Assembly: GCF_902501965.1 (NCBI RefSeq)
Contig: NZ_CABWID010000016.1
Coordinates: 62,001 to 126,000 of the forward strand
DNA length: 64,000 bases
Direction: 5' to 3'
From: Collinsella sp. AK_207A
GTDB lineage: Bacteria; Actinomycetota; Coriobacteriia; Coriobacteriales; Coriobacteriaceae
The position numbers and the translations under genes are program-made. Below, one piece after another: positions 55,281-64,000 of the stretch (position 1 is the first letter of the stretch; each line of letters opens with the position of its first letter). Below the pieces are notes generated by a model. It made no database searches. It saw only the letters and a program-made list of their open reading frames with translations, and had not been told where the DNA came from.

Positions 55281-55409
55281 CCTGATAATGAAACGCTTCA
55301 AAACAGGTGAGATGGTGCGAGACTTGTTAATAGATTCGGCGGGTAGTTATTCCAATAGAGCATCTACGTGCAGAAATGATGATAAAATCCATACCGACCG
55401 CTAACCGAT

Positions 55410-55415
55410 ATACAA
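55410..55415 (+). promoter_or_regulatory. -10 element of ndk
   Basis: TACAAT in an AT-rich patch 67 bases before the ndk start. The -35 is unclear. Confidence 0.35.
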
Positions 55416-55481
55416 TAAATGGAACGCTTCAATCTGTTAGCATCAGCTTCAGCGATACGCCAACCCGTGAAAGGACGTCCC

Positions 55482-55892
55482 ATGGCAGCTATCGAGAAAA
55501 CCTATTCCATGATCAAACCCGACGCCGTGCGCGACCGCAAGGTGGGCGAGATCATCTCCCGCATCGAGCGCAGCGGCCTCACCATCGAGCGCATGGAGCT
55601 TGCCTACGTGACGGTCGAGCAGGCTGACGAGAACTACAAGCACCTGAAGGACAAGCCCTTCTATCCCAACCTCATCGCGTTCATGACGGGCGGTCCCGTG
55701 GTGAAGATGGTCATCTCCGGTTTGGGCGCCGTGGCCAAGATGCGTTCCCTCATGGGTGCCACCAACCCGCTCGAGGCGGCGCCCGGCACCATTCGCGGCG
55801 ACTTCGCCATCGACGTGAACTCCAACGTCATCCACGGCAGCGACTCCGTGGAGAACGCCGAGCGCGAGATCAAGCTCTTCTTCGGGGAGTAG
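55482..55892 (+). CDS. ndk: nucleoside diphosphate kinase
   Basis: Balances nucleoside triphosphate pools by phosphate transfer via a histidine. The 136-residue protein has TYSMIKPDAVRDRKVGEI and the active-site His in SNVIHGSDSVENAE. ATG 55482 follows GAAAGGA. It converges with a HAD gene across a terminator hairpin. Confidence 0.96.
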   Translation: MAAIEKTYSMIKPDAVRDRKVGEIISRIERSGLTIERMELAYVTVEQADENYKHLKDKPFYPNLIAFMTGGPVVKMVISGLGAVAKMRSLMGATNPLEAAPGTIRGDFAIDVNSNVIHGSDSVENAEREIKLFFGE

Positions 55893-55914
55893 GGCGAGCG
55901 CCAGCCGGTAGCAG

Positions 55915-55956
55915 GCGGGCATCACCGGGGTTTCCGGTGGCGCCCGCTTTCGTTTC
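55915..55956. terminator. terminator of ndk
   Basis: GCGGGC-AT-CACCGG and CCGGTG-GC-GCCCGC pair around 5 bases, followed by TTTCGTTTC on the plus strand. Confidence 0.75.
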
Positions 55957-55968
55957 GCAGGTTGCTTC

Positions 55969-56706
55969 CTACGCGGTCTGCCCCGCAAAGCCGGCTGCGA
56001 TGTCGTCCAGCTGTGCGGCGAAGTCGCCCATCCTGCCGCACCAGATGGCGCGCGCGGGCCGGCCGGAGCCAACGTAGGCGGTGGCGAGCCCGATATCGGG
56101 CTTGGGGAAGTCGCGCTTGGGATCGTTACCGACCATGAGGGTCTCCTCCGGCGCCGCGCCCATCGCCGCGAGCGCCTCGCGGTAGTAGGCGGCGTCGGGC
56201 TTGCAGTGGTGGCTGTTCTCCATATAGGTGACGTGGGAGAAGGGAAGCGCGTCGATGCCGGCCCAGCGCATGCGGCACTCGATGCACGCTTTCGAGAAGC
56301 TGGGGTTCGTGAAGAGGCCCACGGCGAGTCCGCGGTCCAGGCACGCCTCCACGGCCTCGATGCCGCCGGGCATGGGGCCCGCCTGGATGACGCGGTCGTT
56401 TCTGCCCGGCAGCACCTCGCGCTCATAATAGGTGAGGACGTCGGCGATGACGGGATCCGAGAGCATCACGCCGCAGCGGCGCTCGATGCCCTCGTCGAAA
56501 ATCTGGCGGTTGGTGCGCTCGCCGTCGCGCCCGCCCGCCTGCAGGTCGAGCATCCCGCGCAGGTACGCGGCGAACACGGTGAAGGGGTCGCGCCGGCCGA
56601 TCTGGGCGAGCAGCGAGGACTCGTCGCGGGCGAGCACGGCGATGAACGCGGAGAGGTTGATCTGCAGCAGGGTCTCGTCCATATCGAAGACGACGGCTTT
56701 GAGCAT
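55969..56706 (-). CDS. HAD family hydrolase
   Basis: A 245-residue HAD phosphatase. Motif I is VVFDMDETLLQ with nucleophile Asp, motif II TNPSFS, motif III around HCKPDAAYY and motif IV VGNDPKRDF. The substrate is unknown. The ATG is at 56706. Confidence 0.88.
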   Translation of the reverse strand: MLKAVVFDMDETLLQINLSAFIAVLARDESSLLAQIGRRDPFTVFAAYLRGMLDLQAGGRDGERTNRQIFDEGIERRCGVMLSDPVIADVLTYYEREVLPGRNDRVIQAGPMPGGIEAVEACLDRGLAVGLFTNPSFSKACIECRMRWAGIDALPFSHVTYMENSHHCKPDAAYYREALAAMGAAPEETLMVGNDPKRDFPKPDIGLATAYVGSGRPARAIWCGRMGDFAAQLDDIAAGFAGQTA

Positions 56707-56854
56707 GGACCCTCCTCATTTTCGCAGTTTGCCGGTACGGATGGGGCGCGCTGGGACATCGGGGGCTCCCGCGCGCATCGCCCCCCCATTGTACCCAGCG
56801 GGTACCGGTGCACGCGGGAACCTATGCCGCTCGCGTAAAACTTGGAGTTGAATC

Positions 56855-56883
56855 TTGAAATCCCGTGCAATTCCACGTAATCT
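56855..56883 (+). promoter_or_regulatory. possible rpsA promoter
   Basis: TTGAAA (56855-56860), 17 bases, then TAATCT (56878-56883); about 95 bases ahead of the rpsA start. The -10 match is modest. Confidence 0.35.
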
Positions 56884-56977
56884 TACGAATCGTGACTGTA
56901 CGAGTGGTCACACCAAGTATCTGTCGGCCCCCGAGAGTATCGCAATCGGGGCCCCGTAGTTCGAAAGGGGTCCACCT

Positions 56978-58153
56978 TTGAGTGAGATTCAGAACTCGTC
57001 CATCTTCTCCCTTGACGATGTCAACGAGGAGGAGATGAACAACCTGATCGATGGCACCATCACCGATTTCGATGAAGGCGACCTGGTTGAAGGCAAGGTC
57101 GTTAACATCGGTCACGACGAGGTTCTCGTCGATGTCGGATACAAGTCCGAGGGTGTCATTCCTCTGCGCGAGCTCTCGATCCGCAAGGACGTCGATCCGT
57201 CCGATATCGTCAAGCTTGGCGATCCCATCGAGGTCATGGTCCTTCAGAAAGAGGACAAGGACGGCCGCCTGGTGCTCTCCAAGCGTCGCGCCGAGTACGA
57301 GAACGCCTGGAAGCGCATCGAGGAGAAGTTCCAGAAGGGCGAGAACGTCGAGGGCGAGGTCATCGAGGTCGTCAAGGGCGGCCTGATCCTCGACATCGGT
57401 CTGCGCGGCTTCCTGCCCGCCTCCCTCGTGGACCTTCGCCGTGTCAAGGACCTCACCTCCTATCTCGGCACCTCCATCGAGGCCCGCGTCATCGAGATGG
57501 ACCGCAACCGCAACAACGTCGTGCTCTCCCGCCGCGTGGTGCTCGAGGAGTCCCGCAAGGCCGAGCGCTCCGAGGTCCTGCACAAGCTCAAGCCCGGTAT
57601 GCGCCTCAAGGGCACCGTGTCCTCCATCGTGGACTTCGGCGCCTTCGTCAACCTGGGCGGCATCGACGGCCTCATCCACATCTCCGAGCTCTCCTGGAAC
57701 CACGTCAACCATCCCTCCGAGGTCGTCAAGCTCGACCAGGAGGTCGAGGTCGAGGTGCTCGACGTGGACCTCAACCGCGAGCGCATCTCCCTGGGTCTCA
57801 AGCAGACCACCGAGGATCCGTGGCGCGCGCTGGTGAAGAAGTACCCCGTCGGCGCGATCGTCGAGGGCACCGTCACCAAGCTCGTCCCGTTCGGCGCGTT
57901 CGTCGACCTGGGCGATGGCATCGAGGGCCTGGTGCACATCTCCGAGATGGCCAAGCAGCATGTTGACCAGCCCAGCCAGGTCACTCACGTGGGCGACAAG
58001 GTGCAGGTCAAGGTCATGGAGATCGACCTCGATCGTCGTCGCATCTCCCTGTCCATGAAGGCCGCTGCCGAGACCCTCGGCATCGAGGTCGAGGTTGCCC
58101 CGCTGCCGTCCGAGAAGAAGGACGACGAGGCCGAGGCTGCCGACGCCGAGTAA
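56978..58153 (+). CDS. rpsA: 30S ribosomal protein S1 (four S1 domains)
   Basis: An RNA-binding protein that helps the ribosome load mRNA. The 391 residues carry four S1 repeats near 30-105, 120-190, 205-275 and 290-360, with motifs such as [20 protein letters not shown] and [20 protein letters not shown]. The acidic C terminus ends [12 protein letters not shown]. The start is TTG 56978, seven bases after AAAGGGG; no ATG is suitable. The four-domain form is normal for Gram-positive bacteria. Confidence 0.95.
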   Translation: MSEIQNSSIFSLDDVNEEEMNNLIDGTITDFDEGDLVEGKVVNIGHDEVLVDVGYKSEGVIPLRELSIRKDVDPSDIVKLGDPIEVMVLQKEDKDGRLVLSKRRAEYENAWKRIEEKFQKGENVEGEVIEVVKGGLILDIGLRGFLPASLVDLRRVKDLTSYLGTSIEARVIEMDRNRNNVVLSRRVVLEESRKAERSEVLHKLKPGMRLKGTVSSIVDFGAFVNLGGIDGLIHISELSWNHVNHPSEVVKLDQEVEVEVLDVDLNRERISLGLKQTTEDPWRALVKKYPVGAIVEGTVTKLVPFGAFVDLGDGIEGLVHISEMAKQHVDQPSQVTHVGDKVQVKVMEIDLDRRRISLSMKAAAETLGIEVEVAPLPSEKKDDEAEAADAE

Positions 58154-58173
58154 CCTTCGGTTCAAGCCCCTTC

Positions 58174-58215
58174 AAGAAACCCCGTGCCCCCGCAAGGGAC
58201 GCGGGGTTTCTTCTT
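58174..58215 (+). terminator. terminator of rpsA
   Basis: AAGAAACCCCG and CGGGGTTTCTT form an 11-bp stem, ending in CTT. Confidence 0.7.
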
Positions 58216-58286
58216 ACCAGTTCGATTGCGCCGTCCGTTCGCCGACCAGCAGGCTGCGCTTGGCGGTGCAGATGAGAGGAATCGCC

Positions 58287-58976
58287 ATGATGCAAGAGGG
58301 ATGGGCGGAACGCCCCGTGGTGCTCTTTGACTTTGACGGCACCGTCGCCGATACCGCTCCCGGTGTGCTGCGCATCGCGCGCCTGGCGCTCGAGCGCGCC
58401 GGCAAGGCCGTACCGGACGAGCGAACGATGCTCCTGATGGTGGGCCCGCCGCTCGAGGAGGGCTTCAGGCTCGTCGGCGCGCGCGACGCCGCGGAAGCCG
58501 CCGCGCTCACCGCGGACTACCGCGTGCTCTTCGATGAGCTGCTCACCGTGGACGACTATCCGGTGTTTCCGGGCATGCGCGCGCTGCTTGCCGGCCTGCG
58601 CGCGCAGGGTCGCCGGCTCGCCATCGCCACCTCGCGCATGGAGGATACCGCCACGCGCATGGTGGGCGAGCTCGGCTTGCTCGACACCTTCGAGGCCGTG
58701 TGCGGACGGGTGCCGGGTGTGCGCTACTCCAAGGCCGAGTCCATCGCCGCAGCGCTCGGGGCGCTGGGAGCCGCGCCTTCCGAGGCCGTGATGGTGGGGG
58801 ACCGCCATCATGATGTGGAAGGTGCCCGCGAACTCGGCATTCCCTGCATCGGTATCTACTCGGGCGGCGCCAGGGCGGGCGAGCACGAGGCCGCGGGCGC
58901 CGTGGCGGCGGCCCATGACGTAAGCGAGCTCGCTGCGCTCCTCGGTTGCCCGACGGACTCGGCTGCGGTACGGTGA
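58287..58976 (+). CDS. HAD hydrolase, phosphoglycolate-phosphatase-like
   Basis: A 229-residue HAD-IA phosphatase: motif I VVLFDFDGTVADTAPGV, motif II ATSRME, Lys in RYSKAESI and motif IV MVGDRHHDVEGA. It resembles Gph/PpaX enzymes, but the substrate is not shown by sequence. GAGAGGA precedes ATG 58287. An upstream GTG (58266) is an alternative. Confidence 0.88.
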   Translation: MMQEGWAERPVVLFDFDGTVADTAPGVLRIARLALERAGKAVPDERTMLLMVGPPLEEGFRLVGARDAAEAAALTADYRVLFDELLTVDDYPVFPGMRALLAGLRAQGRRLAIATSRMEDTATRMVGELGLLDTFEAVCGRVPGVRYSKAESIAAALGALGAAPSEAVMVGDRHHDVEGARELGIPCIGIYSGGARAGEHEAAGAVAAAHDVSELAALLGCPTDSAAVR

Positions 58977-59006
58977 CGCGCGAGCATAACGGATAAGGAG
59001 GCTCTT

Positions 59007-60437
59007 ATGGCTGAGAATCTGGAAACGGGCATCGACGCATACATCGACGAGGTGTGGGACGACGTGCTGGACGACATCGCCGCGCTCGTCGCCCATCCGT
59101 CCGTGGCGAATACGAGCCCGGTGGAGCCCGGTGCTCCCTATGGTCGCGATGTGCGCGCGGCGCTCGATTGCGCGCTGGGCATCGCGGCGCGGTTGGGCTA
59201 CGAGGTCTCGGACGACGAGGGATACGTCGGCATCTGCGACATTCCCGGTGAGCGCGAGGAACAGGTTGCGACCATCGCCCACGTGGACGTGGTTCCCGCT
59301 GGTCCTGGCTGGGACGGCGACCCCTGGACCATGAGCCGCCGCGACGGCTGGCTCGTGGGCCGCGGTGTCATCGACGACAAAGGCCCTGCGGTGCTCGGTC
59401 TCTACGCGGGCGCGTACCTGCTGCGCCACGGCGTCACGCCGCGCTACACCGTCCGGGCGCTCTTGGGGTGCGACGAAGAGGTGGGCATGACGGACGTCCA
59501 TCACTATCTGGAGGGACATCCCCAGCCGGCGTTCCTGTTCACGCCCGATGCGGAGTTCCCGGTCTGCAACGCGGAGAAGGGTTGCTTCGGTGCCACGTTC
59601 CTGAGCGCGCCCGTGTGCGACGGACGGATCGTCTCGTGGAGCGGGGCGGCGGCGACGAACGCCATCCCCGGTCAGTCCGAGCTGGTGCTCGCCGTCGACG
59701 CGTCCCGGTTGCCGGCGCCGCGCGCGCATGCCGACCGCATCTCGATCGAGGGCGGGGAGCCCGGGCGTGCCCGCGTCTTCGCCCAGGGCATCGGCGGCCA
59801 TGCGTCGCTGCCTGCGGGCACGCTGAACGCCGTGGGGCTTCTGGTGGGCTATCTGACCGAGGCGACCGAGGCCGATCCCGAGCTGCTGGCGCCCGAGGAG
59901 CGGGAATTCCTCGGCCTGCTGACGCTGCTCCACGCTGATACCGCGGGAACCGCTGCGGGCATCGCGGCCGAGAGCGAGCATTTCAGCCCGCTCACCGTGA
60001 ACGCGGGCACCATCGCCGTGCGCGCGGATGGTCGCCTGGAGCAGACCATCGACGTGCGCTTTCCCGACACGACGAGCGGCGAGGCCATCGAGGCGGCGCT
60101 GGCGCCCCTGGCGTCGGCGCATGGCGCCTCGATGGAGGTCACGCGCGTGAAGCCGCCGTTCCTCACCTCGGCCGACAGCCCCGCCGTGCAGACGCTGCTC
60201 TCGACCTACAATGAGGTGACCGGTGCCGATGCCCGCCCGTTCTCCATGGGTGGCGGGACGTACGCCCGCAACTTCGCGTGCGCGGTGTCGTTTGGCCCCG
60301 AGGTGCCCGGTACGGTGCTTCCCGCCTGGGGCGGCGCCATGCACGGCCCCAACGAGGTGGCGAACGAGGCTCAGCTCCGCGAGGCGCTGAAGATTTACAT
60401 TCTGGCGATGCTGCGCCTGCAACAGGTCGAGCTGTAG
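59007..60437 (+). CDS. Sapep/PepV-type M20 dipeptidase
   Basis: A 476-residue metal-dependent dipeptidase of the M20 family, Sapep/PepV type, that completes peptide use in the cytoplasm. The metal sites are in TIAHVDVVPAGPGWDGDPW, GRGVIDDKGPAVLGLYA, GCDEEVGMTDVHHYL and TPDAEFPVCNAEKG; near the C terminus are FSMGGGTYAR and MHGPNEVANE. ATG 59007 follows AAGGAGG. Confidence 0.92.
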   Translation: MAENLETGIDAYIDEVWDDVLDDIAALVAHPSVANTSPVEPGAPYGRDVRAALDCALGIAARLGYEVSDDEGYVGICDIPGEREEQVATIAHVDVVPAGPGWDGDPWTMSRRDGWLVGRGVIDDKGPAVLGLYAGAYLLRHGVTPRYTVRALLGCDEEVGMTDVHHYLEGHPQPAFLFTPDAEFPVCNAEKGCFGATFLSAPVCDGRIVSWSGAAATNAIPGQSELVLAVDASRLPAPRAHADRISIEGGEPGRARVFAQGIGGHASLPAGTLNAVGLLVGYLTEATEADPELLAPEEREFLGLLTLLHADTAGTAAGIAAESEHFSPLTVNAGTIAVRADGRLEQTIDVRFPDTTSGEAIEAALAPLASAHGASMEVTRVKPPFLTSADSPAVQTLLSTYNEVTGADARPFSMGGGTYARNFACAVSFGPEVPGTVLPAWGGAMHGPNEVANEAQLREALKIYILAMLRLQQVEL

Positions 60438-60510
60438 GAATAGAGCGGCGGCGGGCAAGCGGGTTCTGCCTGTTGCCTCGCTGCCCCGTCGGCGCCAGGG
60501 GAGGGTGGAC

Positions 60511-61695
60511 GTGCAGTATCGAGTGAATCCGAAGAACGGGGACCGTATCTCCGCCCTGGGTCTGGGTTGCATGCGGTTTCCCGGCTACGAACTGGGGCGG
60601 CCGAGCCAGCGCGCGGCGGAGGAGATCATTTCGCGCGCCGTCGAGCGGGGCGTGAACTATCTGGATACCGCGTATCTCTACCCCGGCAACGAGGCGTGCG
60701 TGGGCGAAGCGCTGCAGAAGCTGGGGCTGCGCGACCGCGTGCTCCTGGCGACCAAGCTGCCCCACGCGAGCTGCAAGAGGCCCGGGGATTTCGACCGTTT
60801 CTTCGAGGAGCAGCTCAAGCGCCTCAAGACCGATCGCGTCGACTACTATCTGATCCACAACGTGACGTCGCCGGCGCAGTGGGAGCGCCTCTGTCGTTTG
60901 GGCATCGAGGATTGGATTCGCCGGCAAAAGACCGCGGGACGCATTCGGCAGATCGGGTTCTCCTTCCATGGGAACGCGGGGGACTTTCCGGTCCTCTTGG
61001 ATGCCTTCTCCTGGGATTTCTGTCAGATTCAGTACAACTACGCGAACGAGCGCTACCAGGCGGGAACGGCCGGGCTGCTGGCTGCCGCCGAGCGCGGCCT
61101 TGCGGTGTTCGTGATGGAGCCGCTGCTGGGCGGACGTCTTGCAGGCAGGTTGCCGAATGCTGCCAAGCGTGTGCTGCAAGATGCCGCCGATGCGCGGCTC
61201 AGGACGCCCGCCGACTGGGCGCTCGCCTGGGTCTGGAACCATCCGCAGGTGACGATGCTGCTTTCGGGTATGGGGTCTCCCGCCGAGGTGGATGCCAACG
61301 CCGCGCTGGCCGACGATGCGGTGCCGGGAAGCCTGAGCGCGGAACAGCTTGCCGCGATCTCGCGCGTGGTGGGGATCTTCCAGGCGGCGAACCGCGTTCC
61401 CTGCACGGGATGCGGCTACTGCATGCCGTGTCCGCGCGGCGTGCCGATCCCCAGTGCGTTTGCCGCGTACAACGCGAGCTACGCCCATGGCTGGATGACG
61501 GGCCTGCAGCAGTACTTCACCGCGAGCGCCGTGCGGACCGCGGAGCCGCGTCTGGTCTCCAACTGCACCAAGTGCGGCAAGTGCAAGCGTCATTGTCCGC
61601 AGGGCATCGACATCCCCGCTTGCTTGGACGACGTGCGCCACCGCTTTCAGCCCGGACCCGTCGATTGGGTGCTCACGCGCATGGCCCGCAGCTGA
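60511..61695 (+). CDS. aldo/keto reductase with two 4Fe-4S clusters
   Basis: The N-terminal aldo/keto reductase barrel (about 1-280) has ALGLGCMRFPGYE, LDTAYLYPGNE, LATKLPHA and YYLIHNV, which supply the Asp, Tyr, Lys and His residues. The C-terminal ferredoxin domain carries CTGCGYCMPCPRGVPIP and CTKCGKCKRHCPQGIDIP, two cluster-binding sets. Such fusions are common in anaerobes, with unknown substrates. I prefer GTG 60511 because GGGGAGG lies upstream; GTG 60505 is in frame. Confidence 0.9.
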   Translation: MQYRVNPKNGDRISALGLGCMRFPGYELGRPSQRAAEEIISRAVERGVNYLDTAYLYPGNEACVGEALQKLGLRDRVLLATKLPHASCKRPGDFDRFFEEQLKRLKTDRVDYYLIHNVTSPAQWERLCRLGIEDWIRRQKTAGRIRQIGFSFHGNAGDFPVLLDAFSWDFCQIQYNYANERYQAGTAGLLAAAERGLAVFVMEPLLGGRLAGRLPNAAKRVLQDAADARLRTPADWALAWVWNHPQVTMLLSGMGSPAEVDANAALADDAVPGSLSAEQLAAISRVVGIFQAANRVPCTGCGYCMPCPRGVPIPSAFAAYNASYAHGWMTGLQQYFTASAVRTAEPRLVSNCTKCGKCKRHCPQGIDIPACLDDVRHRFQPGPVDWVLTRMARS

Positions 61696-61713
61696 GAGGT
61701 TGCCTCTGAGAGC

Positions 61714-62598
61714 CTAGCTCCAGGCCGTCATCGCGAGCGTGCCCGCCACGATGAGGGCGAGGCCGATTGCCGCCATCTTGCTCAGGCGTTCGCCAAAGGC
61801 GAGGCGCGAGAACGCGATGGAGACGAGAATCGAGAGCTTGTCGATCTGCACGACCACGCTGACCTGCCCGATTTGCACCGCGTAGTAGTAGCACAGCCAG
61901 GATGCGCCGGTAGCGAGGCCGGAGACCACGAGGAAGCCGACCTCGTTCGCGGCGATGTGCCGCAGCCCCGCGAGCTTGCCGCGACAGGCGGCGATTCCCC
62001 ATGCCAAGGCGAGGACCACGCAGGTGCGAAGCGCCGTTGCCAAGTTGGAGTCCACACCCTGGATGCCGACTTTCGCCAAGACGGAGGTCAGCGCAGCGAA
62101 GATGGCGGAGAGGACGGCGTAGACGAGCCAGGTACGCGATGTGGTCGCCGCAGCCGCGTCATCATGTCGCCGCTCGACCATGAGGAGCGTGCCGGCAAAG
62201 ATGACCGCGATGCCCGCCAGTTTCACGCCCAGATAGCCCGTCTCGCCAAAGAGCGCGATGGCGAGGAGCGCCGAGAGCGCGCTGGAGCTCTTGTCGATGG
62301 GCACGATCTTGTTGACGTCGCCTTCGGCGAGCGCCTTGAAGTAGCAGATCCACGAGGCACCGGTCGCCGCCCCCGAGAGCGCGAGGAACAGATAGGACCG
62401 AGGGCTGATAGCCGCCAGCGCACTCGGCAGGTGGGGCACGGTGATCCCGGCCATGAGCCAGGCAAAGACGAGCACCACCGTGGTGCGCAGCGCCGTGGCC
62501 AGGTCCGAGTCAACGGTGCGCATGCCGCATTTGGCGAGAATCGATGTCAGGCCCGCGAAGAGCGCGGAGCCGGCCGCGGCGATGATCCAGATATCCAA
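61714..62598 (-). CDS. EamA/DMT family transporter
   Basis: A 294-residue membrane protein with two five-helix EamA repeats: LFAGLTSILAKCGMRTVDSD in the first and FAALTSVLAKVGIQGVDSN in the second, showing internal duplication. SGAATGASWICYFKAL and SGLATGASWLCYYYAV are also matched. Substrates vary (amino acids, metabolites). I chose TTG 62598 because GAGGAGG lies upstream. Longer starts up to 62712 add a hydrophilic leader. Confidence 0.85.
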   Translation of the reverse strand: MDIWIIAAAGSALFAGLTSILAKCGMRTVDSDLATALRTTVVLVFAWLMAGITVPHLPSALAAISPRSYLFLALSGAATGASWICYFKALAEGDVNKIVPIDKSSSALSALLAIALFGETGYLGVKLAGIAVIFAGTLLMVERRHDDAAAATTSRTWLVYAVLSAIFAALTSVLAKVGIQGVDSNLATALRTCVVLALAWGIAACRGKLAGLRHIAANEVGFLVVSGLATGASWLCYYYAVQIGQVSVVVQIDKLSILVSIAFSRLAFGERLSKMAAIGLALIVAGTLAMTAWS

Positions 62599-62776
62599 CG
62601 TCTCCTCCTCGGGACGGGGCACGGCTGGCCTCTCCGTCCGCGTGCCGTTGCCATGATAGTGCTCGGGCAGGCGGGTGGCGCCCAAGTTCATGTTGGGTTC
62701 ATCTGGGGGCAAGCTGGCGTTTCGGTGCAGCCCGTATGGTGAGGGGCGTACGGTCGATCATCGAAAGGAACGCCCC

Positions 62777-62842
62777 ATGGAAGCCGTCTTCCTCTCATTC
62801 ATGGATCGGTTTGGGTACCTCGCCGTGGCAGGTAGGGGAAAA
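62777..62842 (+). pseudogene. truncated dedA start
   Basis: GAAAGGA precedes ATG 62777, opening MEAVFLSFMDRFGYLAVAG, the typical N terminus of a DedA family membrane protein. Sequence homology ends at about residue 20; the frame then runs through unrelated sequence into the tRNA promoter. Only the first 20 codons remain. Confidence 0.55.
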
Positions 62843-62894
62843 CGGTGGCAGTCGCACCGCTGCGATGGCTCGGAAAAAAACTTGAAATTGGGGC

Positions 62895-62923
62895 TTGCGT
62901 CGCGTGAGACGAGAGTGCATAAT
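62895..62923 (+). promoter_or_regulatory. promoter of tRNA-His/tRNA-Lys
   Basis: TTGCGT (62895-62900), 17 bases, then CATAAT (62918-62923), 30 bases ahead of tRNA-His. Confidence 0.7.
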
Positions 62924-62952
62924 AACCAAGCGCTGCGCGAGAGGCACACACG

Positions 62953-63026
62953 GTGGGTGTAGCTCAGTTGGCTAGAGCGACGGGTTGTGGTCCCGTAGGT
63001 CGAGGGTTCGAGTCCCTTTACCCACC
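62953..63026 (+). tRNA. tRNA-His (GTG)
   Basis: Acceptor arms GTGGGTG/TACCCAC, anticodon GTG in GGTTGTGGTCC, and G at 62952 available as the extra G-1 opposite C73. Unlike the other tRNAs here, CCA is not in the exact position (CCCA follows). Confidence 0.92.
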
Positions 63027-63055
63027 CCCAGCAACTCTCAGCAGCAGACATAGTT

Positions 63056-63132
63056 GGACCGTTAGCTCAGCTGGCTAGAGCAGGGGACTCTTAATCCCAA
63101 GGTCCAGGGTTCGAATCCCTGACGGTCCACCA
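63056..63132 (+). tRNA. tRNA-Lys (CTT)
   Basis: Acceptor arms GGACCGT/ACGGTCC, anticodon loop CTCTTAA (CTT), GGTTCGAATCC T loop, and encoded CCA. Confidence 0.93.
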
Positions 63133-63144
63133 CGAAATCCAAGG

Positions 63145-63178
63145 TAGCGGCTCTGAGAAAGGGCCGCTATTGTTGTTT
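63145..63178 (+). terminator. terminator of the tRNA-His/Lys cluster
   Basis: TAGCGGC and GCCGCTA pair, followed by TTGTTGTTT. Confidence 0.7.
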
Positions 63179-63182
63179 AGCA

Positions 63183-63515
63183 CGTTTGTTTGACGGGATC
63201 CGCTCCGCTCTATCACAAGGCGATCGAGAGGGCGCGATGGCTCAAGATACGGACAGTGGCTTCGAGACGGTTGAGTGGCTTATGGTCCATGACGATTCTG
63301 TGCTGACGAGTGCTGACCGTGCCGTTCCAGAGCGGCTGCGGTCCTCCGAGGATTACCGAGAATTCTCCGATGGGCTTGACCGGGAACTCGCAGAATTGAT
63401 GGGAAGCCGGGTCCGCCTCGCCCACGAGAGACCGAGCAGCAGTCCGGGGAACGGCTCCATAGCTTTTCAAGGCCCTCCGAGGCTGCCCAGAACCGCTTCC
63501 GGGGCCCGTCCGACC
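63183..63515. other. stretch without a firm gene beside tRNA-Lys
   Basis: Two opposed frames fill this region: a plus-strand one from ATG 63238 (MAQDTDSGFETVEWLMVHDD) and an 85-codon minus-strand one ending at 63213. The plus-strand frame has GAGAGGG upstream. Neither resembles a family I know, and codon use is not clearly that of the neighbours. A remnant is likely. Confidence 0.35.
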
Positions 63516-64000
63516 TTACCAGTCATCGCGCGGCAAGCGGCGCTTCTTCCACATATCGCGCAGCAGCTCGATGCCCTCCAAGTCGAAGTCGTTCGCGGCG
63601 CCGGCGCCCTCGCGCACCACGGGCACGGTCACGCTCGCGGGGGCGTCCGAGCCCACGCCCGTGCAGCCATGGCCGCCGAAGACGTTCTCGAGCGCGATGT
63701 CTGCCAGCGCGTCCACGAAATCCGTGGCGAGCACGCCGTACACGCGGGCCGACCAGCCGCGCTCGTGCAGCGCCAGGCGCGCGGCCACGCAATCGTTCTC
63801 GTCCATGCCCGCAAAGCCCTGGGGCATCCAGGCGGAAAGCCGGTCCGCCAGCTTGGCCTCGAGGCACCGGTCGTAGAGCAGCGCGCCGGTAAAGCTCGTG
63901 CACGCGGCAGCAAGGCGCGGGGAGAGCGAGTCCATCTCGCGCAGCTCCACGAAACCCTTCAGGCGCACGTTGGGGAACACCATCGAGAGCAGGTGCTGCA
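63516..64000 (-). CDS. probable glutamate-cysteine ligase (5' end beyond window)
   Basis: The C-terminal 160 codons of a gene that enters from beyond base 64000. The pattern HLLSMVFPNVRLKGFVELRE followed by MDSLSPRLAAACTSFTGALLYD resembles the plant/proteobacterial type gamma-glutamylcysteine synthetase (FPEVRLKRYLEMRGAD in relatives). The frame is open to the window edge, so the ATG at 63983 is internal. The identification rests on this one motif region. Confidence 0.6.
   Translation of the reverse strand, partial: QHLLSMVFPNVRLKGFVELREMDSLSPRLAAACTSFTGALLYDRCLEAKLADRLSAWMPQGFAGMDENDCVAARLALHERGWSARVYGVLATDFVDALADIALENVFGGHGCTGVGSDAPASVTVPVVREGAGAANDFDLEGIELLRDMWKKRRLPRDDW

Overview
The window is high-GC (GC-rich third codon positions) DNA from an anaerobic Actinomycetota bacterium. 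A Coriobacteriia host close to Collinsella is my best guess: UDP-galactopyranose mutase, an arginine deiminase cluster, a class II citrate synthase, a TPP-controlled thi operon and secA-prfB all fit. The genus is inferred from gene content, not from a database match. Most of the sequence is densely packed housekeeping DNA: about 50 intact or near-intact protein genes, five tRNA genes in two clusters, a TPP riboswitch, and many hairpins between genes.

Layout. 1-17.7 kb: gltX (partial), a degenerate ABC-type protein coupled to a YhgE/Pip membrane protein, metK, serB, a DegV protein, pta, glf plus a glycosyltransferase, a DJ-1 protein, maf, a P1 peptidase, an RlmD-like rRNA methyltransferase and ppk1. 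17.7-22.5 kb: an unusually AT-rich leader, then arcA, arcB and a YfcC-type antiporter (arginine deiminase pathway, without carbamate kinase). 22.5-27.8 kb: DUF4230, DUF1846 and Nudix proteins, tRNA-Gln and two tRNA-Glu genes, gltA and an ACT-domain protein.

27.8-31.3 kb is the accessory region. It holds three unrelated families of short, regularly spaced, mostly palindromic repeats, a decayed IS3-family element with recognisable terminal inverted repeats, a fragment of a second transposase, and a DinJ/RelB antitoxin stub cut off at the IS edge. rpmE (L31 with a long charged tail) sits inside it, and an orphan LanC-like protein follows it.

32.8-47.8 kb: cysK, secA-prfB-yitT, then on the minus strand thiC-thiM-thiE-thiD. 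A TPP riboswitch lies ahead of thiC, and a very long inverted repeat lies between thiC and thiM. A NimA-like flavoprotein, a frameshifted yaaA and an M18 aminopeptidase follow. 47.1-62.7 kb: a GNAT protein, polA, HAD phosphatases, argG, a 57-residue cysteine-rich small protein, argH, ndk, rpsA, a Sapep dipeptidase, a ferredoxin-type aldo/keto reductase and an EamA transporter. 62.7-64 kb: a truncated dedA start, tRNA-His, tRNA-Lys and the 3' part of a probable glutamate-cysteine ligase gene.

Together the genes show arginine breakdown to citrulline, ornithine and carbamoyl phosphate (arcA/arcB) alongside citrulline-to-arginine recycling (argG/argH), acetyl-phosphate metabolism (pta), de novo and salvage thiamine synthesis, cysteine synthesis and galactofuranose surface-glycan synthesis. 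The points most worth follow-up are the phased repeat arrays at 27.9-31.3 kb, the orphan LanC-like protein, the small Cys-rich protein between argG and argH, the pseudo-ABC/YhgE pair, the SPT (not SPF) tripeptide in RF2, and the thiC-thiM inverted repeat.
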